Source of the DNA: Ptiloglossa arizonensis
Lineage: Eukaryota; Arthropoda; Insecta; Hymenoptera; Colletidae
Length of the DNA: 64,000 bases
Reading direction: 5' to 3'
NCBI RefSeq assembly: GCF_051014685.1
Contig: NC_135060.1
Location: 6,510,001 to 6,574,000, forward strand
Notes under the pieces: model-generated
Database searches by the model: none
Told to the model about the DNA's origin: nothing
What the model saw: the letters and a program-made list of their open reading frames with translations, nothing else
Program-made: the position numbers and the translations under genes
Shown: positions 36,215 through 48,200 of the stretch, in pieces
How positions within the stretch are numbered: the first letter of the stretch is position 1
How the letters are laid out: every line of letters starts with the position of its first letter

Positions 36215-39200
36215 GTGATTCGTCAAATTAAAATCTTGTCTACTTAAACACCTCTCTGAAAATTCGTATAAAAAAAGTTCGTTTCTCAAATCCTCTAAAT
36301 AAGAGAATGGTGCACGATACAAGTAAGCGTATTCTTCACAAAAAGAAACAGATAACACCAAAGGTGAAATTCTTTTCATTTATTTCTCCTTTAATATATA
36401 TATTTCACGGTGTTTCGTTTCCTCAGCGTGTACTCATAAAATTGGGCAAGCCATGAAGAAGAAATATCGCCGCGAGATGGAGTACGTTTACGCGTTGATG
36501 AACGAAATGGCGCGGAAACTGGACCGTCAGGTCCGTGATCTCGACGATGTGCGTCTGATCATGGACACTCTGAAGAAGATACGCGAACAGGAGGTGGACA
36601 TGGAACTGAAGATCGATCCGATCGAAGAAGCTTTCAACATCGTCACGAGATACGAGGTCCCGGTGGATCAAGAGTGCCTGGAACAAGTGGACAATTTGCG
36701 TTACACTTGGCAACAGTTGCTCAGACGAGCCCAAGAGAGTCACGTGTTGTTGTTGAATCTGCAGCCGCAGTTCGAGGAGGATCTGAGAAACAATCTCGAG
36801 AAGTTCCGAATCGACAACGAAATGTACTGCGAAGAGTACAGGTCGTCGGGACCGATGCAACCGGGCCTGAGTCCCAGGGAGGCTTCCGACAGGCAGATTC
36901 TGTTTCAGAATCGATTCGACGGCATGTGGAGAAAGCTGCAAACGTACCAAAGCGGTGAGGAACTCTTCGGTTTGGCCATCACCGATTACCCCGAATTGTC
37001 GCAGATCAGGAAGGAGTTGAATCTACTTCAAAAGTTGTACAAGTTGTACAACGACGTCATCGACAGAGTCAACAGTTACTACGATATTCCATGGGGCGAG
37101 GTAAGTTGTTTCTAAAAGAATTAATCGACTAATATCAAAGCTCGGAAATAGAATTCTTATCTTGTGTAATTTTGAGTATTGTTACGTCGTACGTGGACAA
37201 ACTAGACAGAGTAAAGTATAATAGTGTTAACAGCTACTTCTATACGATATAAGCGAACCTAGATCTTTGCAATCGAGAAAAAACTTTGAAAATTTACCAA
37301 AACCGGTCTATTACCTCCGAACAGAAGCAACTCTTCTTCAATTTAATCCGACGAGATATCTTCGATTTAATCGTTGAGAAAAAAAAAGAAAAGAAATTAT
37401 GCTCCCTAATAACGCGAAGAACCGTAGACCTTGTGTAACGCCGTGAAAATTCCACAATTTTGTCGGAGAACGACAGGCGTAATCGCGCGTCTCGTACTTA
37501 TCGTAACGAGGAATCGAGGCTACAAAGTTAGGTGGAAACCAGTTCGGTTGCTCGACGCACCCCGTGTAAAAAGAGACATTGACACGACGCGCAGGTCAAC
37601 ATCGAGGACATAAACAACGAGCTAATGGAATTCCAAAACCGGTGCCGCAAGCTGCCAAAGGGCCTCAAGGAGTGGCCCGCGTTCTTCGCCCTGAAGAAGA
37701 CAATCGACGACTTCAACGACATGTGCCCCCTGCTAGAATTAATGGCGAACAAGGCCATGAAGCCGCGACACTGGCACCGGATCGTGGAGGTGACCGGTTA
37801 CTCGTTCGATCTGGACAGCGAGGGTTTCTGTTTGAAGAACATCCTCGAGGCGCCGTTGTTGAGGTTCAAGGAGGACATCGAGGACATCTGCATCTCCGCT
37901 ATGAAGGAGAAGGACATCGAGGCGAAACTGAGAACCGTGGTGAACGAATGGTCGTCTCACGAGTTGACCTTCATGACGTTCAACAACCGAGGAGAATTGT
38001 TGCTCAGGGGAGACACCACTGCCGAAACGATCGGTCAGCTCGAGGACAGTTTGATGATCCTTGGCTCTCTGATGTCCAATCGCTACAATGCACCGTTTCG
38101 CAAACAGATACAGCAATGGCTCACCGACCTGTCCAACACCAACGAGGTCCTGGAAAGATGGTTACTGGTGCAGAATATGTGGGTTTACCTCGAGGCGGTG
38201 TTCGTCGGCGGTGACATTGCGAAACAGCTACCAAAGGAGGCAAAGAGGTTCAGCAAGATCGACAAAAGCTGGCAAAAAATTATGCAAAGGGCACACGAGA
38301 CACCGGGGGTGGTGCCCTGCTGCGTGGGGGACGATCTGTTGAAGCAACTTCTACCACATTTGCAAGAACAGTTGGAATTGTGCCAGAAATCTCTGAGCGG
38401 GTAGGTACGCGATCGAAGTTGCTACCGTTTTAATTTTATATATAAATATCGTTTCTTTAAACTCGTGTCGTGATTAAAAATGTTGGAATAGCTTACGCGT
38501 CTGAAGTCGACGATCGAATTAGGTATTTGCTCGAAATTGATTCGATTGGAAATGTTTCGTCGTGTACAAAATGTAGATATTATAACAGATAAGGCAAAGC
38601 TACGAGGTAGAGTGGTGGGGATAAGCCCATCGTGGCTTTGAACAGTCAATTGATTTTATACGAACCGTGGAAAGAACCCTTGTCAGAACGAACGAGCATT
38701 AAGAACGAAAGCTCGAGTATTTTATGCGTAAATATAATTGCAGATACTTGGAAAAAAAGCGAATGATGTTCCCAAGATTTTTCTTCGTATCGGATCCCGC
38801 TTTATTGGAAATACTCGGTCAAGCATCTGACTCTCACACGATACAGAATCACTTGCTTTCTATTTTCGACAACACTCGTTACGTCAAGTTTCACGATATC
38901 GAATATAATAAGATGACCGCCATCGTATCTTCGGAAGGTGAAACCATTTTGGTACGTAATAAATACGTTTACAAAAAAAAGAAAAAAAAATGTGTCAACG
39001 TACAAATAAAAATGTAATCGCTCGCGAAGTTAATATTTTTGTCGTCGCGACGTTAAAGTCGCGATAGATGCTTTACAGATTTACATTAATCGATGTTGTT
39101 TCTAATTGACATAGCTCGAAAAGGCCGTAAGGGCGGAAGGTTCGGTGGAGGCGTGGTTAACGCAACTTTTGCAAACGTCCCAGCAATCTTTGCACTCGAT

Positions 39201-42200
39201 AATACGACAGTGTTACTCCATGATCAACGACGCGAACTTCAATTTCCTCGGTTTCCTGGATAAAATGCCAGCCCAGATCGGTTTGCTCGGAATACAAATG
39301 ATCTGGACCAGAGACAGCGAGTTGGCATTGGCGCAAGCTCGCGCCGATAAAAAAATTATGACAGAAACGAACAACCGATTCCTCGATCTACTGAACACGT
39401 TGATCGATCAAACGACCAGAGATCTCGCGAAAATCGAGCGAACGAAATTCGAAACTTTGATCACTATACACGTGCATCAACGTGACATCTTTGACATACT
39501 GGTGAGTTCTTGAAACAAACGTCTCTAGAATATTGTCAATATTAAGTATCGCTCGAATACTTTTCGATGATAAAGCATACAAGGTGTCTCGTGAAATTGA
39601 ACAAAGTATAATTCTTAGACAGCGATAGATACAGGAAAATTGTACACTTTTCGTTATTTATTAATTCGTTAGTAGACCCCGGAATATTAGAGACTAGTTA
39701 CAGAAAGTTACCGGATCAAAGTTAACGTAAAACGTAACGTGAAAAGTTAAATTTTCTTTTCGATACAAGTTCACATTTAAATAATTTCTCGCACAGTGTC
39801 GTTTGAACGTACGATCGGTGAACGATTTCGAATGGCTGAAACAATGCAGATTTTACTTCAAGGAAGACCTCGATAAAACGTCTATATGCATAACTGATGT
39901 AAATTTCACGTACCAAAATGAATACCTAGGATGCACGGAACGACTCGTTATCACTCCGTTAACGGATAGGTGATTCTGATCTTAGAATTTCGTGAAAATT
40001 TAATTGGAGTTTCTTTTTCAATTTATTTATATTCTCAGATGTTACATAACCCTTGCGCAAGCGTTGTCGATGTCGATGGGTGGTTCACCCTGTGGACCAG
40101 CTGGTACCGGTAAAACGGAAACCGTGAAAGACATGGGCAAAACTTTAGCCAAGTACGTGGTGGTCTTCAACTGTTCCGACCAGATGGATTACAGAGGATT
40201 GGGACGAATTTACAAAGGGTTGGCGCAGAGCGGTTCTTGGGGTTGCTTCGACGAATTCAATAGAATCGAGTTGCCGGTTTTGTCCGTGGCTGCTCAGCAA
40301 GTCGCAGTCGTTCTTGCCGCCAAGAAGGAGAAGAAGAAGCAATTCGTTTTCACCGACGGTGATCTGATAGACATGTGTCCCGAGCTGGGAATATTCATAA
40401 CTATGGTAAAGGAAACTATACTAAAACTAACGAAACTAAACTAAGTATCGCGTATTAGACCCAATCAATTCATACGGTGTATCGAAGTTTCGAAAATATT
40501 AAACACCTTACCGGACAATAATCGTGTAAGTGATCCTCTAATTATATTTTGAGCAGAGAAGAAAAGAAAGGGAAAAGATTACGATGATAAAATTGAAAAA
40601 TATTCGTAGTTGTAAATTAAATAAATGCACGTTTATAGAACCCCGGATACGCCGGCAGAAAAGAGCTACCAGAGAATCTGAAAATACAATTTCGCACCGT
40701 CGCCATGATGGTACCCGACAGACAAATCATCATTCGAGTGAAGCTGGCCAGCTGCGGTTTCCTAGAAAATATCACACTCGCCCGAAAATTTTACACGCTG
40801 TACAAGCTCTGCGAGGAACAACTCACCAAACAGGTGATTCTCTTTGAAACTTACGAATCGTTGTTTCCATATCAGTTAATGTTTCTTTCTTTCGCGAAGG
40901 TTCACTACGACTTTGGTCTGAGGAATATACTGTCCGTACTGAGAACCTTGGGAGCATCGAAAAGGGTGAACTCGAAAGACTCCGAGAGCACGATCGTCAT
41001 GCGCGTTTTGAGGGACATGAATCTTTCGAAACTCATTGGTGAAGTTGCTAGTGTCGTTGGATCGAAATCTACCGGTCGCTCGAAGCTACGGAGAAGGTTT
41101 TCGTGTCTGCGGTCACGCGATCTTGGCCACTTAAAAAGAGAGAACTTGACAACCGTGAACGTCACCGATTCCGTGTTGGTCAAGTAGCCCCGAGCGACCA
41201 ATTGAATTCGATCTGCAATTCCAAAGGAACGTCTCAAAGTGAACCACACGAATCGTGCATTAATAATTTCAGACGAGGACGAACCACTGTTCATCTCTTT
41301 GGTGGCGGATTTGTTCCCGAATCAAGCACTCGAAAAGACCGCCTACCCGGAACTAGAAGCTGCGATCGATCAACAAGTGGAAGAGGCTGGATTGATCTAT
41401 CATCCGCCATGGGTGCTGAAATTGATCCAGTTGTACGAGACCCAGAGAGTGAGACACGGGATAATGACACTGGGACCCACAGGAGCTGGGAAAACAACGT
41501 GTATACACACTCTGATGAAAGCCTTAACGGTGTGCGGTGATTTCCACAGGTGATCGAATTTATGAATATTCAACAATTTTTGAAAAGTAATTTTATCTCG
41601 AATATATTTTCGAGAAGCTTGAAATCGTGGTAGTTTTCCTAGATCCTGTCCAACTTGGAATCATAAGAAAGAACTAATAGAAAACATAAGAAACAAATTT
41701 TCTTCGATTTATCGATCAACGGTCAATAAAAATTTTTCAGAGAAATGAGGATGAATCCAAAAAGCATAACAGCCGCTCAAATGTTCGGTCGACTGGACGT
41801 AGCGACCAACGATTGGACAGATGGAATATTCTCGGCCCTGTGGCGTAAAACATTGAAGTTGAAAGAAGGTGAGCACGTATGGATGGTCCTCGATGGGCCC
41901 GTCGATAGTATTTGGATCGAAAACTTGAATTCCGTGTTGGACGACAACAAAACCCTAACTCTGGCTAACGGTGATCGTTTACCGATGGCCTCTACGTGTA
42001 AGATCATCTTCGAACCCCATAACATCGACAACGCGAGTCCCGCGACGGTGTCTCGTAACGGGATGGTGTACATGAGCTCGTCAGGTCTGGATTGGAATCC
42101 TGTGGTGACCGCCTGGTTGAAAACTCGGACACCTTTGGAGCAGGAAGTGTTCGAACGATGTTTCGCAGATTCGTTCGGTCAGGTAAGAACCTGCGTGAAT

Positions 42201-45200
42201 TCGTGTTCGATAGATCTCTGAACCCTGTCGCGCGAACCATTTTACAGATCTACTCGTGGAGTACTCAAACTCTAACGTTGACCATCGAGGTTCTGCAATG
42301 CAATACAGTGCGACAAATGTTGTGCCTCCTGGAGGGTTTAGTTCCTCCCGAGATCCCCGTAGAGGACGAAGAGGACGACGAAGCGGAAGAGAAACGGCAA
42401 CCGATGACGGTGGATCATCTGAAACGTTTTTACATCTTCGCTTTGGTGTGGGGTCTAGGAGCACTGTTAGATACACCCGACAGAGAAAAATACGATTCGT
42501 ATCTACGTGAAAACTTCGGAAGCCTAGATTTGCCAGTCTCGAACAAGTACCCGGAAGCGAAGGTGTTCGATTTTTATGTAACCGAGAAGGGTAAATGGGA
42601 CACGTGGACGAGCATGGTGACCAACTACGTTTACCCGGAATACTCGACGCCCGACTACAGCAGCGTGTTGATCCCTATTCCCGATAACGTGAGGATACAG
42701 TACTTGATCGATTTGATCGGCCAACAGGACAAAGCCGTTTTACTGATCGGCGAACAAGGCTCCGCGAAAACGGTCATGATGAAATCGTACATGAAGAAGG
42801 CGAATCCGGAAACAACGTTGAATCGTTCCTTTAACTTCAGCTCGGCAACGAGCCCCCACCAGTTTCAGAAAACTATCGAAAGTTACGTCGAGAAACGTCT
42901 AGGGAACACGTTCGGTCCGCCGGGTGGCAAGAAGATGATGATATTCATCGACGACGTTAACTTGCCGCAAATAAACGAATGGGGGGATCAAGTAACCAAC
43001 GAGATCGTGCGTCAGACGATGGACATGAAGGGATTCTACTCCCTCGAGAAACCCGGGGATTTCACCAGCATCGTGGACGTCACCTTCCTCGCTGCGATGT
43101 GCCAACCCGGTGGTGGAAGAAACGATATCCCGTCGAGATTGAAGAGGCAATTTTGCATCTTCAATTGCACGTTACCCGACGAGTCGTCGATCGATCGTAT
43201 CTTCGGTACCCTCGGCGAGGGGCATTACAACGTTAAAAGAGGATTTTCGGCGGAAGTTAGGAACCTCGTGAGAAAAATGGTACCGTTGACGAGGATACTC
43301 TGGGAGAGAACCAGAGCCAATTTGCTACCCACACCGGCCAAGTTCCATTACATTTTCAGCCTTCGAGATTTGTCGAGAGTCTGGCAGGGCATGGTCGGCA
43401 CACTGTCGACCGTCATCGATCAGGAAAGCGTTCTGATGTTGTTGTGGAAACACGAATGCAGCCGCGTTTTCAGCGACCGATTCACCTTGCGAGCCGATAA
43501 ACAATGGTTCGAGGATGAAATAGTACAGGTCACGAGGGACATGCTGGGAGAAAAATACGTGACTATGCTTAATCAGAATCCTGCTTTCGTCGACTTTATG
43601 AGGTACGCGATCACGTATTTAAAGAAACATTCGCGTTCTACGATAGAAGCTGTTTTCTAAGGGGAAGGGGAAAAGTAACCAGTGTTTCTATCGTATCGAT
43701 ACACCAGGTACAGGGTACAACACGGTATACCTAACTGCAATGCGATAGATACATCCGTTACTTTTCCCACCCCGTCCGTGCAGCCTTTGCCCCGCTCCTT
43801 GCACACTTCCGTATTCAAAAATACATTAATTATATTCGATACTCGCAGCACTGTTCACCGAACGTTTGCGAAAACGAACCCAAGATTCCTAACGCGTTCT
43901 CCTTTTGTTTCGCGTCTATCCGGGTCACCATTTTGATTGTAATTCTCAGAGACGCACCGGAACCTACCGGGGAAGAAAGCGAAGACGCGGATGTGGAATT
44001 ACCGAAAGTATACGAACCGGTTTACGACGATCAAATCCTCCGGGACCGACTGGACATGTTTCTGTCGCAATTCAACGAGATGCAACGGGGCTCCGGCATG
44101 GACCTGGTCTTCTTTCCCGATGCGATGCTGCACTTGGTCAAAATATCCAGAGTCATCAGACACCCCAAAGGGAACGTAATGCTGGTGGGTGTCGGCGGAT
44201 CGGGCAAACAGAGCCTCACGAAACTGTCCTCGTTCATCGCTGGCTACAAAACGTACCAGATCACTTTGACCAGATCTTACAACGTGGCAAACTTCTTGGA
44301 AGATCTGAGATACCTCTATCGAACGTGCGGGGCCCAAGGCAAAGGTACCACGTTCATTTTCACCGATCTGGACATCAAGGAGGAAGGTTTCCTGGAATAC
44401 TTAAACAACATCCTCAGTTCCGGGGTTATCAGCAATTTGTTCACCCGCGACGAACAACAGGAGATCATCTCCGAATTGACGCCAATTTTGAGACGCGAGA
44501 ATCCGAAACGGTCGATCAATAACGAACTGGTGATGGATTATTTCCTTCAGAGGACCTGTCAGAATCTACACGTGGTGTTCTGCTTCTCCCCGGTGGGGGA
44601 AAAGTTCAGAAATCGTGCCCAACGTTTCCCGGCCCTCATATCCGGTTGCACCATCGATTGGTTCCAACCTTGGCCCAAAGACGCTCTGATATTGGTCGCT
44701 AAACACTTCCTGCACGACTTCGACATCGCTTGCACCGGCGAGGTGAAGGCCGAGCTGGTCAACGCCCTGGGTTCTATACAAGACATCGTTTCCGTGACGT
44801 CCACGGAGTACTTCCAGAGATTTCGTCGAGCTACTCACGTCACGCCAAAGTCCTATCTGAACTTCATCGGCGGCTATAAGAACATTTATCGCAACAAGCA
44901 ACACGAACTCGCAGAGGGAGCCAAGAGAATGGACACAGGCTTGGCGAAGCTCGAGGAAGCTTCGATATCGGTGGAGATATTGAAGAGGGATCTCGCTGTG
45001 ATGGAGAAGGAACTGGTTCAAGCTTCCGAGAAAGCGGAAACCGTTCTGTTGGAAGTAACGGAAAGAGCGATGCAGGCGGAAGCGTTCAAAAATCAAGTGC
45101 AAAAAGTGAAAGAGAAAGCCGAACAATTGGTGGGCTGTATAGCCGAAGAGAAAGGACTGGCCGAACAAAAACTGGAAGCTGCGAAACCAGCGTTGGAGGA

Positions 45201-48200
45201 AGCGGAGGCTGCTTTGAACACAATTAAACCGGCTCACATAGCTACCGTTAGAAAGCTGGGCAGACCACCGCACCTGATCATGAGAATCATGGATTGTGTG
45301 TTGATTTTGTTTCAACGTAAGATCGGACCGGTCGTTCCGGACACCGCTGCACCCTGTCCGAAACCATCCTGGTCGGAATCGTTGAAACTGATGGCCAGCA
45401 CCACGTTTCTCCTTCAACTGCAAAATTATCCGAAGGACATTATAAACAACGAGATGGTCGAGCTGCTGCAGCCTTATTTTCGAATGGAAGACTACAACAT
45501 GGAAACCGCCAGACGGGTCTGCGGTGACGTAGCAGGGCTACTGTCCTGGACGAAGGCAATGGCTTTCTTCCATTCGGTCAATAAAGAGGTTCTACCGCTA
45601 AAAGCTAATTTAGCCTTGCAGGAAGCCCGACTGAAGGTGGCGATGGAAGATTTGGCAAACGCCGAAAGGGAATTATCGGAGAGGGAAATGGCTCTGCAAG
45701 CGGTGAAAGAGCAATACGATTCGGCAGTTTCGGAGAAACAGAGGCTGACGGATGCTGCGAACGTTTGCTTTAGGAAAATGACAGCCGCGACCGCGTTGAT
45801 CAACGGACTCGGCGGAGAAAAGATACGCTGGACCGAGCAAAGTAGCGAATTCAAGGTTCAGCTTGGACGTTTGGTCGGCGATGTTCTATTAGCCACGGGC
45901 TTTCTGTCGTATTGCGGGCCCTACAATCAACAATACAGAGCCAGTTTGGTGTCCGCCTGGATGAACATTTTGGCGACGAAATTCATTCCCTTCACCGCAA
46001 ATCTGAACATTACGAACATGCTCGTTGACAGCGCGACCATGTCCGAATGGACGCTCCAAGGTTTACCCAACGATGAGCTCTCCGTGCAGAACGCGCTCAT
46101 CGTAACGAAATCCTCGTCGTATCCGTTGTTGGTGGATCCTCAAAACCAGGGGAAAATGTGGATCAAGAACAAGGAGTGCATGAACGAGCTGCAGATCACG
46201 TCTCTCAATCACAAATACTTCAGGACACATCTCGAGGACAGCCTCTCCTTGGGCAGACCGTTATTGATAGAAGACATAGCGGAGGAGCTGGATCCGGTTC
46301 TCGATAACGTGCTCGAGAAAAATTTCATCAAATCCGGCTCGATCGAGAAAGTGATCGTCGGGGACAAGGAGTGCGACGTGATGCCGGGGTTCATGTTGTA
46401 CATCACCACGAAATTACCAAACCCGGCGTACAGCCCGGAGATATCGGCGAAAACTTCGATAATCGACTTCACCGTGACCATGTTGGGCTTGGAAGATCAG
46501 TTGCTGGGCAGAGTGATCCTGATGGAGAAAGCGGACTTGGAGGCCGAAAGGGTGGCTCTCTTCGAATCCGTCATGACGAATCAAAGATCGATGAAGGAAC
46601 TCGAGAGCACGCTTTTGCACCGGCTCACGTCTTCCGAGGGTTCGTTGGTGGACGACGAGGCGTTGATAAACGTGCTCAGGGAGACCAAGACCACGGCGGA
46701 GTCGGTAAACGAGAAGCTGAAAGTGTCCGCCTTGACGGAGAAGAAGATCACCCTGGCACGTGAGGAATTCCGCGCGGTCGCTTCGAGGGGATCCATCTTG
46801 TACTTCCTTATCGTCGAGATGAGCAACGTGAACGCGATGTACCAGAACTCGTTGAGGCAATTTCTGACGATATTCGACAACTCGATCACGAAATCCGTGA
46901 AGAGCCCCATCACGAACGAGCGAATAAATATAATCCTTCGTCATCTCACCTACGAGGTGTGGGCGTTCACTTTGAGGAGTCTGTACGAGAGGCACAAATC
47001 GTTGTTCACGTTGATGCTGGCGATGAAGATTGACTGCCATCGGGGCGTCATTTCTCACGCGGAGTTCAACGCGTTCATAAAAGGTGGCGCGTCTCTCGAT
47101 CTGAACGCTGTGGCTCCGAAACCGTTCAAATGGATCCTGGACATCACTTGGTTGAATTTGGTCGAGATCAGCAAACTGGAAACGTTCTCGGACGTTTTGG
47201 CGAAGATCGAGTTCAGCGAGAAAGAGTGGCAAGCGTGGTACGAGAGAGACAAGCCCGAGGAGGAAGAACTTCCTTGCGGGTATCAAAAGAAACTGGACGT
47301 GTTCAGGAAGCTGCTTCTGATCAGGTCGTGGAGTCCCGACAGAACTTTGTCCCAGGCCAGGAGATACGTGATCGAATCGTTGGGAAAGGAGTACGGTGAA
47401 GCCAAGATTCTGGATCTGGAGGCCACTTGGTTGGAATCGGAAGTCAGGACTCCGCTCGTATGCATATTATCGATCGGCTCGGACCCCAGCCCTCAAATAA
47501 CGGCACTGGCGAAGCAAAAATCTATCCGTGAGCATCTTCGCGACGACGTGGATGCATTTCGACGCGTCGAAACGGATGGAAACGATTTATCGTCGTTTGT
47601 CTGCGCAGAGTTGAGATCCGTGTCCATGGGTCAGGGTCAAGAGTTTCATGCACGACGGTTGATCTCGGACGCTATGAACGCTGGCGGTTGGGTGTTGCTG
47701 CAAAATATTCACTTATCGTTGCCCTTTTGCACGGAAGTGATGGACGCCCTCGTTGAAACGGAAACTATCCACGAGGCGTTCAGACTTTGGATGACCACCG
47801 AAGTGCACGCCCAATTCCCAATTGGCTTGCTGCAGGTTCCGTTCGTGCGTTAGTATTATCGAAGAAAAATTCGTGTCAACGGGTAACGTTCGACTTTATC
47901 CCAGATGGCGATCAAATTCACCAACGAACCACCGCAAGGTATCAGAGCCAGCTTGAAGAGGACGTATCAAGGTGTGACGCAAGACTTGTTGGATTACAGC
48001 ACCCAGTCCCAATGGCCCCCTTTGCTCTACGCTGTTGCGTTTCTTCATACCGTGGTCCAAGAGCGTCGAAAATTTGGACCACTCGGCTGGAACATACCGT
48101 ACGAGTTCAATCAGGCTGACTTTGCCGCGTCGGTTCAATTTATACAGAATCATTTGGACGACATGGACCCAAAGAGAGGGGTGTCGTGGCCAACCGTTTG

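Noticed and set aside
37579..38214. 211-codon plus-strand frame overlapping the dynein linker
   Set aside because: An alternative frame of a conserved exon. Its Arg/Gly/Gln-rich translation has no domain.
44566..45423. 285-codon minus-strand frame inside the dynein exon
   Set aside because: It is antisense to the conserved AAA4 and stalk region, whose plus-strand reading matches DNAH5 throughout.
46414..47286. 290-codon minus-strand frame inside the dynein exon
   Set aside because: A shadow frame produced by codon bias of the plus-strand gene.
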